From Ampelocalamus luodianensis (Eukaryota; Streptophyta; Magnoliopsida; Poales; Poaceae): a DNA stretch of 64,000 bases. The DNA is taken from the NCBI GenBank assembly GCA_036346255.1, contig CM070640.1, forward strand, positions 37,319,238 to 37,383,237, written 5' to 3'. Below the pieces are notes generated by a model that did no database searches, had not been told where the DNA came from, and was given only the letters and a program-made list of their open reading frames with translations. How positions within the stretch are numbered: the stretch's first letter is position 1; every line of letters starts with the position of its first letter. The position numbers were made by a program, and so were the translations under genes. Positions 22,168 to 31,221 of the stretch are shown piece after piece.

Positions 22168-24532
22168 CGCAAACATGGCTATTCGAATAGATTGTTTAAC
22201 ACTCTATAGAGATTGTACACTTTACCCACACGATGTAATCAGTGTAGCTAGCACTAATCATAACAAAATATTTTAGAAATTTCATCTGAAACATTGACAC
22301 TCCTGATGTGTTTTACTGACGACACTAACGCCCACATAGGAAATTAGTCCGTCGCACACCGTTAGACCTGAAGAAGGTGAACCGCTCATAGATGTGAGTT
22401 GCCACGAAGACAGAAACACATCTCTACCCTAGCACAGAGCTTAACCTACTACCTGAGTAGTCAATGTCGAGAATCCGTAACTTACTAAGTTAGGCCCGTC
22501 CCATACCAAGCATGTGGTCGTACATTAATGGCTCAGTTCAATGGCACATAAAGTTAAGTCTTTAATTGACCAAGGTAAGACTTCCAATTTCTAACTATGT
22601 CATGAAGATTATCATTCACAATCACAAAGCTCCACCATGTCATACAGTTTTTACCACTTGTCTCAGTCTAAATCCTTTACCACCTAGTTGGTTAAGTGCA
22701 ACACATGCCATCAACGAGGAATAGCACACAACACACAGTTTTATCACAAAGTTCCATATTCACTTAGTCAAATTTATATTTTTAACTCACATGAAATGAT
22801 GATTCGTTGCAAGGCTAAGCAGATTAATCGTATCTAACCAACTCATGTTGCTGCTACGATAATACCAACTAAATAATGAACCAATCTAGGGTGACAAAAG
22901 ATCATGACACAACAATAGACAATGTGGATATAAACAATTTGGATTAATAACTAAACCCAAAGCATTTAAATAAATATTTAAAGTACATGCAAAAATTTAA
23001 TTAAAATAATTTTAGAAAATTGGGTTCAACATGATCAAAGGTACAGCTTGCCTTGGAATAGATCTTGGTACTGGTATTGGTCTTAGTGAACTCCTTCCTC
23101 CTCGAAATCTCCCGAAGTAGCAGCGTCTACTCGCAAACGAAACAAATAAACAAAAATAAATAAAACATAGAAGAAAACAAACTCCAAAAATTAAATAAAA
23201 ATCTTACTAAAATATATCTTAAATTTAGATCAATTTAGAAATTTGAATGGGCTCAAACGGAATTTAGATGAAGAAGATATGAATTTTGGAAGATCTAATT
23301 AATCTAAAGAAAATACTCAAAAAGGAAATTCTGGAATTTCTTGATTTATTTTTCTACTAGAAACTCGGATAATGATGTCAGCCCTCGGATTTTTGGCTAA
23401 AAAAAGAAATAAAGAAAACCTGACATGTGGTACCCACATGTCATAGACACGGTCCACGTAGATCGGGTTCACGGGTAATTGGATCTGGGTTAGGCTAGAG
23501 TGCCACACAAGCGCACATGTGGCTGCTGACGTAGCGCCACGCAGGACGACACATGGGCTAAGGCAATGATGCGGCTGATGAGGTGGCTTGCCACGTCACC
23601 TTGCCGTCGACGAGAGCTCTAGACCCGAGGGTCTTCGGTGATCTGGGCCACGGCGGAGTGAGCGGAGGGTTGCACTGGGTAGCTAGTGTGACGGGGAACT
23701 TGATGGTGCGCTTGCTAGTGCAAGAGGGTCCCTGGAGCGGCCAGCGACGAGCTTTAGGCAGATACTAGGGCTCGGGTTCGACGGATCTAGGGTTCCGACG
23801 ACTCTCCGATGGAACCAAGGTGGTCAGGAGATAGATCTGGACCTTGCGATCATAGCAGTGGCAACCGTGAGGCCTGGGCGGCTCTGATGGCGAAGAATGG
23901 GCTTGCCGGAGTTGAAGATGGCACACTCCTTCTATGGATTCTGGTGGGTAGGGTTTCGCGCTGACAATTCGGCGGCTAGGGTTGAGATGCGGAGGACACG
24001 AGCTAGCTCTACCTTTATACCCAGCGGCTCGAGAGAGTTCGGAGCACGCACGCCAAGAATGGCCACGCTGGTCAGTGATCGCGGCTAAGGCGAGTCTGTG
24101 TCACACACGACGCGAGTGAGGCTGGCAGGTGGGACTGGGTGCACGCGTGGACGAGAGAGAGAGAGAGATTCGGATGCGGGGGTTTTGGGCCGGAACTGAA
24201 ATAGGATTGGGCCGAAGCCTAGGGTTTCAACCCAAGAGCTTTTCTGAGAATTTAAATAGGTTTTCTTTTTTTGAAAATACAATAAATAAACATGGCAATT
24301 AGAAAATAGTAAATGAACTCAAAAAAATTCTAGAAAATATATCCAAGCACATAGAACCCAAATAAAATAGTTTTGACAATTGTTGATGTTGAGATTATTC
24401 CTTTTAAATTGTTTTTATACTGAAAGTCCATATTAAGCTTTATTAAAATTCAAATAAAATCTCTTGGGTCAATTTTCCAAATACTAAACTAATAAAAAGC
24501 TTTTTTAAACTTCAAAAAATTGGGATGTTACA
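22168..24532 (-). other. Right part of the split Gypsy LTR; no host gene
   Basis: This is the 5' portion of the minus-strand LTR. Frames at 23583-24088 are fragments in LTR sequence and carry no domain. Confidence 0.6.
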
Positions 24533-24799
24533 GGGCGTCGGGCACAGACCTTCACCTTCTTAGCTCCCGCCTTAGTGCCCACCTCACGTCGCCTCGCCTA
24601 GACCCGCCGCACGCTGCCGAGGACCAGCTTTGAGCGCCTAGCCGATCCAAGGCGGCACTACCGCCTAGCCCACCGCCTTGGGCAAAATCGCTATGGCAGA
24701 GCTCCACCTCGCGCGTAGGTGGAGCCTAGTCGGCGCCTAGAATTGACTTTTAGAACCTTGGAACTGAGTACATTACATGATCTATTATCTGGTACTGCC

Positions 24800-25480
24800 A
24801 CGCCATTATCCCTGGTGTGGCGAAGTGGTCTAGTCATGCCAGGATACATGGCATGACAGGACTTAGCACCAGAAATCAAAGACGGGATGCAACTCCTCTG
24901 GAATTGCCCAAGCCCTAGCGTGACAGCATAGTTATACCTGGTGTGACAGCATAGTTATGCCACGCTAGGATACATGGCGTGACAAAGCAGTTCTGTCATG
25001 CCCAGAGACATGGCGTGACAAGACTTAGCATCAGAAATATAAGACGAGATGCAACTCCTTTAGAACTGCCCAAGCCCTGGCGTGGCAGCACAGTTATACC
25101 ACGCCAAAGCTCATGGCGTGACAAAGCGGTCCTGTCATGCCCAGATCATGGCGTGATAGGACTTAGCACCAGAAATCTAAGACAGAATGCAACTCCTTTG
25201 GAACTGCCCAAGCCCTAGCGTGGTAGCACAGTTATGCCACGCTAGTGCTCATGGCGTGACAAAGCGGTCCTGTCACGCCTAGAGCCATGGCGTGACAGGA
25301 CCTAGCACCAGAAATCTAAGATGGGATGCATCTCCTCTGGAACTGTCCAAGCCCTGGCGTGGCAGCACAGTTATGCCACGCCAGAGCTCATGGCGTGACA
25401 AAGCAGTCCTGTCACACCATGCCTCCAGGCGTGACAGTATGCAGCTGCTCTGGAACTGCCTAAGCCCCAAACCAAAACAC
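24800..25480 (+). repeat. Array of about 139-bp units with GGCGTGACA palindromes
   Basis: The landmark ACTTAGCACCAGAAAT occurs at about 24861, 25023, 25161 and 25300 (spacings 162, 138, 139). The long first spacing is due to an extra 24-bp copy of TGACAGCATAGTTATACC. Each unit holds inverted pairs such as TGGCGTGGCAGCACAG...TGCCACGCCA and GGCGTGACA...TGTCACGCC. The same motif occurs just inside both MULE ends and in the MITE at 51654. These may be transposase-binding subterminal repeats or hairpin-forming transcripts; which is not shown by sequence. Confidence 0.75.
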
Positions 25481-25839
25481 TCCCTCGCCACCTTTTTAGA
25501 TAGACAAGACCATACTCTGCCCCGCAGGGTACTGATGTGAAAATAATCACACTGTGCCACTAGCTTTTTCAGACTGAAAAGACAACACTATACCTCCTCA
25601 GCTTTTCAAATCAACATGACAACACTCCACGCGCAAACTTTTCAGAGGGACATAACAACACTCTACCTCCTCAGCTTTTCAGACCAAAAATACAACACAC
25701 TTGGAGCATCGGTTTCTTTTCAGCTTGAAAATACAACACACTTGGAACACTCTGCCTCCTCAGCTTTTCATAATTGAACACACTACACACATCAGTTTCT
25801 TGTGTGTTCTCACTCCATGAGCATTACACCCTATGCCCA

Positions 25840-25848
25840 TATAAAAAT
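25840..25848 (+). promoter_or_regulatory. TATA box of the GRF-finger gene
   Basis: TATAAAAAT lies 94 bp before the ATG at 25934. Upstream (25560-25800) are five or six repeats of a CCTCAGCTTTTCA...ACAACACT phrase, possibly promoter elements. Confidence 0.6.
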
Positions 25849-25933
25849 AGGTAGAAGAGATCTTAGAGAAAACACTACACAACCAAACCAAACACTACAC
25901 TAAAGCTTGCTTCACACAACTAAGAAGAAGGAG

Positions 25934-26873
25934 ATGGATGACTCGACGAGCTTCTCCAAGAGGATACTATAGAAGCGCAAGTGGCTAGCTGAGAGGGCTA
26001 AACCCTACGCGGATAAGTCTATGAAGGATGCGCTGGTACCACCGGAGTTCTCACACCTGCAATGTGTGTGCGAAGAACCGACAAAGATCATCCCGTCCAC
26101 ACACCCGGCGACGTCCGCTCGGGCGTACTACATGTGCGGCCACCACCTCGTAAGTGTATCTTGCACACACCAAGATTTTTCACATCATACGTTCAATTCC
26201 ATAAATCCCTGATTACACACGCGCATAATGGCAACCGGAGAAGCAATGCAACTTCTTTCAATGGATCGACGACCCGAAGATGTACGATAGGGCGTTCATC
26301 CAGCAGAAATACATGTTGAACTTTCCATGGCCAGATGAGACCTTCCAGCGCTGGACGCCTTACGTACCCGACCTTGACCCAACTATAAAGGCATCATATG
26401 AGCCCAAAAAACCATATGAATACGACAAGGGCAAGCGGGCGACGGACAAGGGGAAGGCTCCTGCAAGTGAGACCGTCAGCCGTACTACGCCTCCCCATCG
26501 CCCAGGCGCACTTCGGATCTAAGAGGTAAGTTATGTTCAGTATGTATCATAATTATTAATTTGGCTTGACGTTGTGTTATCCTAACATCATTCAACCGTC
26601 CAGCCCATCTCGCAGGACATGGATGACTTCAAGACTGGCTGCCATCGCCGCGGGCAGCAAGGGGACAAGGGGAAGGCTCCTGCAAGTGAGACCATTGGCC
26701 GTACTACCGCTCCCCATTGCCCAGGCGCACTCTGGATCCAAGAGGTAAGTTATGTTCATTATGCATCATAATTATTAATTTGGAACAACGTTGTGTTATC
26801 CTAAAATCATTCAACCATTTGACCCATCTCGCAGGACATGGATGACTTTCAGACTGACCGTCGTCGCGAGTAG
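25934..26873 (+). pseudogene. GRF-type zinc-finger gene carried by the MULE, two nonsense codons
   Basis: Four exons join in phase: 25934-26149, 26244-26525, 26616-26744 and 26835-26873, about 175 codons ending GAG TAG. Exon 1 starts MDDSTSFSKRIL and contains CVCEEPTKI and YYMCGHHL; exon 2 opens QCNFFQWIDDPKMYD. Together these give the Cys/Cys/Cys/Cys pattern plus the FFQW core of a GRF finger, a nucleic-acid-binding domain common in plant transposon ORFs. The rest is charged and Lys/Pro-rich. Exon 3 is an in-frame copy of the end of exon 2 plus the start of exon 4, from a 219-bp tandem duplication. A TAG at 25970-25972 and a TAA at 26520-26522 (CAA in the duplicate) break the frame. Its own TATA box suggests a separate transcript from the transposase. 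Confidence 0.7.
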
Positions 26874-26883
26874 CAAGGAGACA
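26446..26883 (+). repeat. 219-bp exon-intron tandem duplication in the GRF gene
   Basis: ACAAGGGGAAGGCTCCTGCA starts at 26446 and again at 26665 (period 219, a multiple of 3). A third partial start is at 26881. Each unit covers the exon end, GAG|GTAAGTTATGTTCA donor, intron, and TCTCGCAG|GACATGGATGAC acceptor. Confidence 0.85.
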
Positions 26884-27296
26884 AGGGGAAGGGAGCGATG
26901 GGCCATTGAAACTAATGATCTTTGTTGCATTCGAATTTATTTCCATTCCAAAAAGTCGCATATGTATCGTAGGTGTATTTCGGTTTGTTGCATCGAGCAT
27001 AATGTCGTTCCTTATGCATGTAACCAAACCTTGCGCGTCATATAATTTGCAACTTTATTATAAAGTCTATTTCAATTTGCAACTGTGTTGTACGACCGAC
27101 TTCAAATCTCGTTCTCTTTTGGCACTCAATTCTTAGCATAGCAAGGCAGGGAACAACATAAAAATAAAGGTCGAGAAGGCGTGTTCTAGAAGTAGGCACT
27201 AAATGGTCTTCGACCCCTAAATGGAGATGAGGACCACCTATCATTGCAATAGGATGGGATGTGCTTGCCTAATCATCCATTTGTACATGACCAGAT
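26884..27296. other. 3' flank of the GRF gene and start of truncated Copia
   Basis: AT-rich sequence, likely 3' UTR of the GRF gene, runs to about 27250, after which Copia-like sequence begins. The exact breakpoint cannot be fixed. Confidence 0.35.
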
Positions 27297-27900
27297 GTGT
27301 TGTATGCTCTAAGTGTTATGAGCAGATATCATTCAGATCCAAATGAAGGTCACTGGATAGCAGTCAAGAATATCCTAAAATACTTAAGAAGGACTACGGA
27401 TGCATTCCTTGTTTATGGTCATGAGGATGTGCTGGTTGTAAATGGTTACACCGACGCTAGCTTTCAAACCGACAAGGATGATTTCAGATCGCAGTCTGGG
27501 TTTGTGTTTTGTTTTAATGGAGGAGTAGTGAGCTAAAAAAGTTCTAAGGAACGATTGTTGATTCTACAACGGAGGCTGAGTACATTACGGCTTTCGAAGC
27601 TGCAAAAGAAGCCATATGGATTAGGAAGTTCATTAATGAACTAGGTGTGATCGCTAGTGCTTCCAGTCCAATGGGGTGTGGTCGCTAGTGCTTCCAGTCC
27701 AATGGATCTCTATTGTGATAATAGTGGAGCCATTGCACAAGCTAAGGATCCTAGGTCACATCAAAAATCCGAACACATACTTCGACGATATCACATCATT
27801 CGTGAGATTGTCGAAAGAGGTGATGTGAAGATATGCAAAGTGCACATGGATTTGAATATTGCTGATCCATTGATAAAACCTCTCCCCTAACCTAAGCATG
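27297..27900 (+). pseudogene. Copia pol 3' end (reverse transcriptase tail and RNase H)
   Basis: The translation has SDPNEGHWIAVKNILKYLRR and GYTDASFQ, then after a stop and frame change STTEAEYITAFEAAKEAIW, and after a further frame change LYCDNSGAIAQAKDPRSHQK and HIIREIVERGDV. These are the Asp, Glu and Asp motifs of Copia RNase H. Breaks seen are a TAA at 27534-27536 in place of the usual Trp after VS, a frameshift near 27550, and a 31-bp tandem duplication at 27644-27705. Everything upstream (gag, protease, integrase, most of reverse transcriptase) is missing. The 3' LTR follows after a GTGGGAGAC polypurine tract. Confidence 0.85.
27644..27705 (+). repeat. 31-bp tandem duplication inside Copia RNase H
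   Basis: GGTGTGATCGCTAGTGCTTC... (27644-27674) is repeated at 27675-27705 with one change. The length shifts the frame by one. Confidence 0.9.
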
Positions 27901-27964
27901 AGGTGCACACAAGAGTTATGAGTATTCGATACCTGTATGATTGACTCTAGTGTATGTGGGAGAC

Positions 27965-29340
27965 TGTTGGTGATATGCCCTAGAGGCAATAATAGAGATG
28001 ATTGTATCATGTCTATGTTTATGAGTTAGTGAATAAATGTTATTCAGTTTCTTGAATGATTTATCAGTTATAAAGATTAACAAGTATGTGACTTGTTGGT
28101 AAAGCTCTTTAACTTATATGATGTCATTCTAAATGTATCCCTAGTCAGACGTCACTGGTCTAAACACTAGTGACTTATCGACCAACACATGTACGATTGA
28201 TGACCATATTTCACCGGTCATGGATATAGGGATATCGAATCAATAATGTGAACACATGTTAGAGAACATAGTGTTGGATAGACCCACCTTGAGACACTAT
28301 TTAGATTGTTATAATTTTATATATCATCAGTTGGTCTCAAGCAATGATGATGTATAATCCTTAGACCTGAGATCAGCATGATTTTCTACATGTGTAATAG
28401 TACACTTAGGGGTTGCCAAACGCTACATTGTAACTGGGTAGTTATAAAGGTAGCTTTCGAGTATGCTATGAAATATACAGAGAAATATGATTGGTCGGAT
28501 ATGAGATTTGCCCCTCTTAACATCACAGGAGAGATATCTCTAGGCCCCTCGATGTTGTCGGATAAAGAAAGTGCATGGCCATACCACTAGTGGTCAAAGA
28601 GTCGACCACATGAAGTTATCCATCACTTGATCAGAAAGTATTGAACAGTCCATGGATGACAAATATCTCACATGGAGTTCAACCAGATATCGTGAGGCAA
28701 AGAGAGAATACACGAGCAGGTCGTTCAGTTCGATCAAATACGGACTAGTCATATGGAGATACAAGCTGGTCGTAGACTGGTCAAACATAATCACTAACTG
28801 GTCGTAAGGAGTTACGAACTGACCGTGACTAAATATGAACTAGTCGTATAGATATACGAGCTAGTCGTAAGTGATAAGGACCTGGTTGTTGATCGTATTG
28901 CATTAAGGTTCGTCCGATATAATTTGTGTGTATTCGGGAATCGTTATGTCCTGCTAGGAACCGCTAACGACTCATGGTCAGAAAGGGTTTCCGAGTCACA
29001 ACCAATTATGCATGAACCTAACAGGTCACACACTTAATGGGTTAGAATAAACTTGTTTGGATAGGGTCCGTCATGGGCACTATATAAGAGGACGCGTGAG
29101 GCTATTGGGAGATACGAGAGGATGTGAGAACAACGTGAGTTGCTCCACCAAAACCCTAGTCATCATCTTCTCGGAGGGCCTTACCGTGCGAGTTGGTGCT
29201 AGCACACTAGCGTGCAGTGTTCCTTCCTTGGACGTGTGGATGTCACAGAGATGTTACTACAGTTGCTGTTGCGCTCAAGGACGATCCACGGCCTTTGCAA
29301 GGACCTCGTATCTCTTCAACAACGGCTACGCAAGCCCTCT
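27965..29340 (+). repeat. Copia 3' LTR (right end approximate)
   Basis: It starts TGTTGGTGATATGCCCTAGA directly after the polypurine tract GGGAGAC. A TATA box (CACTATATAAGAGGACGCG) lies near 29079-29090. A run of GGTCGTA/TAGTCGTA phrases (28735-28880) forms an irregular internal repeat. The right end must lie before the MULE terminal repeat at 29436; no clean CA plus target duplication was found. Confidence 0.6.
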
Positions 29341-29435
29341 ACGCTGGCACAGCACGCGGACGAGGGCTTACGTCGCATGTTTGGTCGCACCGAGGTCGGT
29401 GGTGTGACAGAACGATTTGCCCACGCCACGGGGGT

Positions 29436-29531
29436 GGCGTGACCAAAGGGATCAAAATTAGAAATAAAGTTATCGAGGGGTTAACTTTAAAATATTTTTT
29501 AAAAAAGGATTAATTAATAAAAAAATTCATC
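29436..29531 (-). repeat. Right terminal inverted repeat of the MULE
   Basis: It reads GGCGTGACCAAAG...AAATATTTTTTAAAAAAGGATTAATTAATAAAAAAATTCATC in parts and is the inverted match of 7086-7174. Just inside are GGTGTGACAG and CACGCCACGGGGGTGGCGTG palindromes. Confidence 0.65.
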
Positions 29532-29552
29532 ATCCATCCACCCCCCCCCCGG

Positions 29553-31221
29553 TGTAAGGTCAAGGAGACCGACTAGAGGGGGGTGTTGAATAGGAGGTTT
29601 TAAAATTTTCTTTGGCCAAAACCGAGTTTATATGCGGAAGCGTTAATCAAAGCAGTTTTGCACAATTAAAACCTAAATCAACTAGTTTCAACTAAGTGCA
29701 CAAACAACTTAAGTTTATGTCAAGGTTTGCAATCCTAGGGTGACAAACAAGCAATTGAATTATAGTAATGTAAATTGCAAGAACGTAAAGCACAAGAGAG
29801 CAAATCATAATGACACACGATCTTTTTATCGTGGTGTTCGGAGGCTTACTGGTCTCCCCTAATCCATAGTGATGTAAGTCCAAATGAATTGGACCGGCTC
29901 CACGAATTAAGCCAAGACCTTGAATCCACTAGGGCTGCTCTTCCTTCACTCCAGAGATGGTGAGCACCGAACCACTCACAACACCCGGGCTTTCTTACAA
30001 CCTTCTTTGAGAAGATCACCGGCACAATTCCTCTAAGCCATCTAGGAGGCGACAACTTCCAAAAGTAATAAGTTGGAGACGCTCACTTGAACGAATCAAG
30101 TGCCGAAGTTCGATGGATACACAATCCACCACCAAGTGCAACACATGCATAAGAATTTGCCTCTCCAAGCTCACTGAATGCAACACATGCCCATAAGAGG
30201 TGAGAGGGCTTGCTCTTAGCTCAAGAAAGATGAATGGGCACCAGTATTCTTGCCTAACAGGCCATAAGGGGGTATTTATACCTCACACCAAGAAACTGGC
30301 CGTTGGAGCGAGAATCCAGCACGTTCAGGGAAACCTGGTCTGACCGCCAACACATGGTCAGACCGGCCATCACTGCAACGATTAGAAAACTAGTTGTTAC
30401 AAGCACCGTCAATCAGACCGCCCACACAAGGACTGGTCAGACCGTGCCTCCGATTAGACCGATCAACACATGACGGCCAGACCGCTCCACACAGGAGCTC
30501 AAAAACACGGCTAAAACACTATTAGAAAAGATTGACCACGGCAGTCAGAACAGGGTCCGGTCAGTCCGCGAAGCAAAGTACCAGAAGCGACCTCCAAAAA
30601 AACGGTTATGGAAAATATTGACTAGTGTGGTCGAACCATCCTCCGGTCAGACTACTTCACAAGTCGGACCGCCCAACGCATGGTGGTCCGATCGGGGTCC
30701 GGTCAGACCGGCAACTAATGCTCAATTAGACCACAAGGACCAGTCAGATCGGCCAACACATGGCAGTCAGACCGGCTCCAAATTTCCAGTAGGGACAGAG
30801 ATGCATGCACTTCAACAAATTTGCAAAACACATTCGTAAATTATGGTTCCATGCAAACAAGGAATAAAACATGACCCATGACAAGTTTTATCATCCCGAA
30901 CCTTGACTTGATGACCATCAACACACGACGCCATCCAAAATCTTCATCGTCATGGGATTTAACCTATTTAACCAACTTATGAAAAATATCAGTCCAACAA
31001 AATGATCATCATTAATTGCCAAAATACTCCATTAACTCATAATGGTGGGTCTAGATTCTTCACCTTGTCAACAAGAAAAAACAACAACCTATTTTGATCA
31101 CAAACTACCTCTTGTTTTGACACTTTAAATTTCCATATACTCTTTTAGAAAAGGGGCTAAACATTGATTAATTTGACAGCAAATGATCCCGTTTGAAATA
31201 TTTGAAAGTAGAGGAACTAGG
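29553..31221 (-). mobile_element. Probable LTR (minus strand) of an unidentified retroelement
   Basis: On the minus strand the left end reads CCTATTCAACACCCCCCTCT...GACCTTACA, a phrase I associate with LTR 3' ends of grass retroelements. A minus-strand TATA (GAGGTATAAATACCCCC, near 30269-30285) supports an LTR. The region 30330-30780, upstream of that TATA, has many GGTCAGACCG palindromes alternating with CAACACATGG. No coding frame is found and the right border is a guess. It could be a solo LTR or part of a larger element. Confidence 0.4.

Larger units (their letters stand above)
18510..24532 (-). repeat. Gypsy 5' LTR (about 3.0 kb) split by a solo LTR
   Basis: The minus strand begins TGTAACATCCCAATTTTTTG at 24532 and ends GGGTCCCGACA at 18510. 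Without the insertion at 19181-22162 and its duplication it is about 3.04 kb, the size of the other two copies of the family. The segment around 22163-22200, reverse-complemented, matches CTATTCGAATAG...ATG of the plus-strand copy at 21380-21420. A minus-strand TATA (GGTATAAAGG, near 24011-24020) is present. The 3' half of the element is missing. Confidence 0.75.
16527..24760. mobile_element. hAT-like unit bounded by CAAGGTTC ends, filled with Gypsy sequence
   Basis: The left end reads CAAGGTTCAAGAAAGCGCTA and the complement of the right end reads CAAGGTTCTAAAAGTCAATT; both then enter CTAGGCG-rich sequence (16540-16605 and 24534-24745). The 8-bp flanks are GAACTAGG and GAACTGAG, six of eight matching, as for an old hAT target duplication. 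Inside is the 5' half of a minus-strand Gypsy element. No hAT transposase is seen, so the host unit was non-autonomous. The alternative is two unrelated copies of a CTAGGCG-rich MITE in opposite orientation. Confidence 0.5.
7086..29531 (+). mobile_element. Large composite Mutator-like element (MULE) with nested insertions
   Basis: The left end (7086-7174) and the reverse complement of the right end (29436-29531) align along about 90 bp: GATG.ATTTTTT, then TTAATCCTTTTT, ATTTTAAAGTTAACC, and a shared CTTTGGTCAC. Between them lie a MULE transposase-plant mobile domain gene (10734-16281), an array of GGCGTGACA palindromes (24800-25480) and a GRF-finger gene (25934-26873), all on the plus strand. 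Subtracting the nested Copia, Gypsy, hAT-like and Copia-LTR insertions leaves about 9 to 10 kb. A 346-bp MITE at 51654-51999 has the same ends. No 9-bp target duplication is evident (TTCTCATGC on the left, ATCCATCCA on the right), so the two ends might come from different copies. The single-element reading is inference. Confidence 0.55.

Noticed and set aside
24800..25480. Regular repeats that could suggest a CRISPR-like array
   Set aside because: Units are about 139 bp, largely homogeneous throughout with no unique spacers, and sit in plant transposon sequence.
7077..29540. A 9-bp target duplication for the large MULE
   Set aside because: TTCTCATGC and ATCCATCCA do not match, nor do shifts of a few bases; not claimed.
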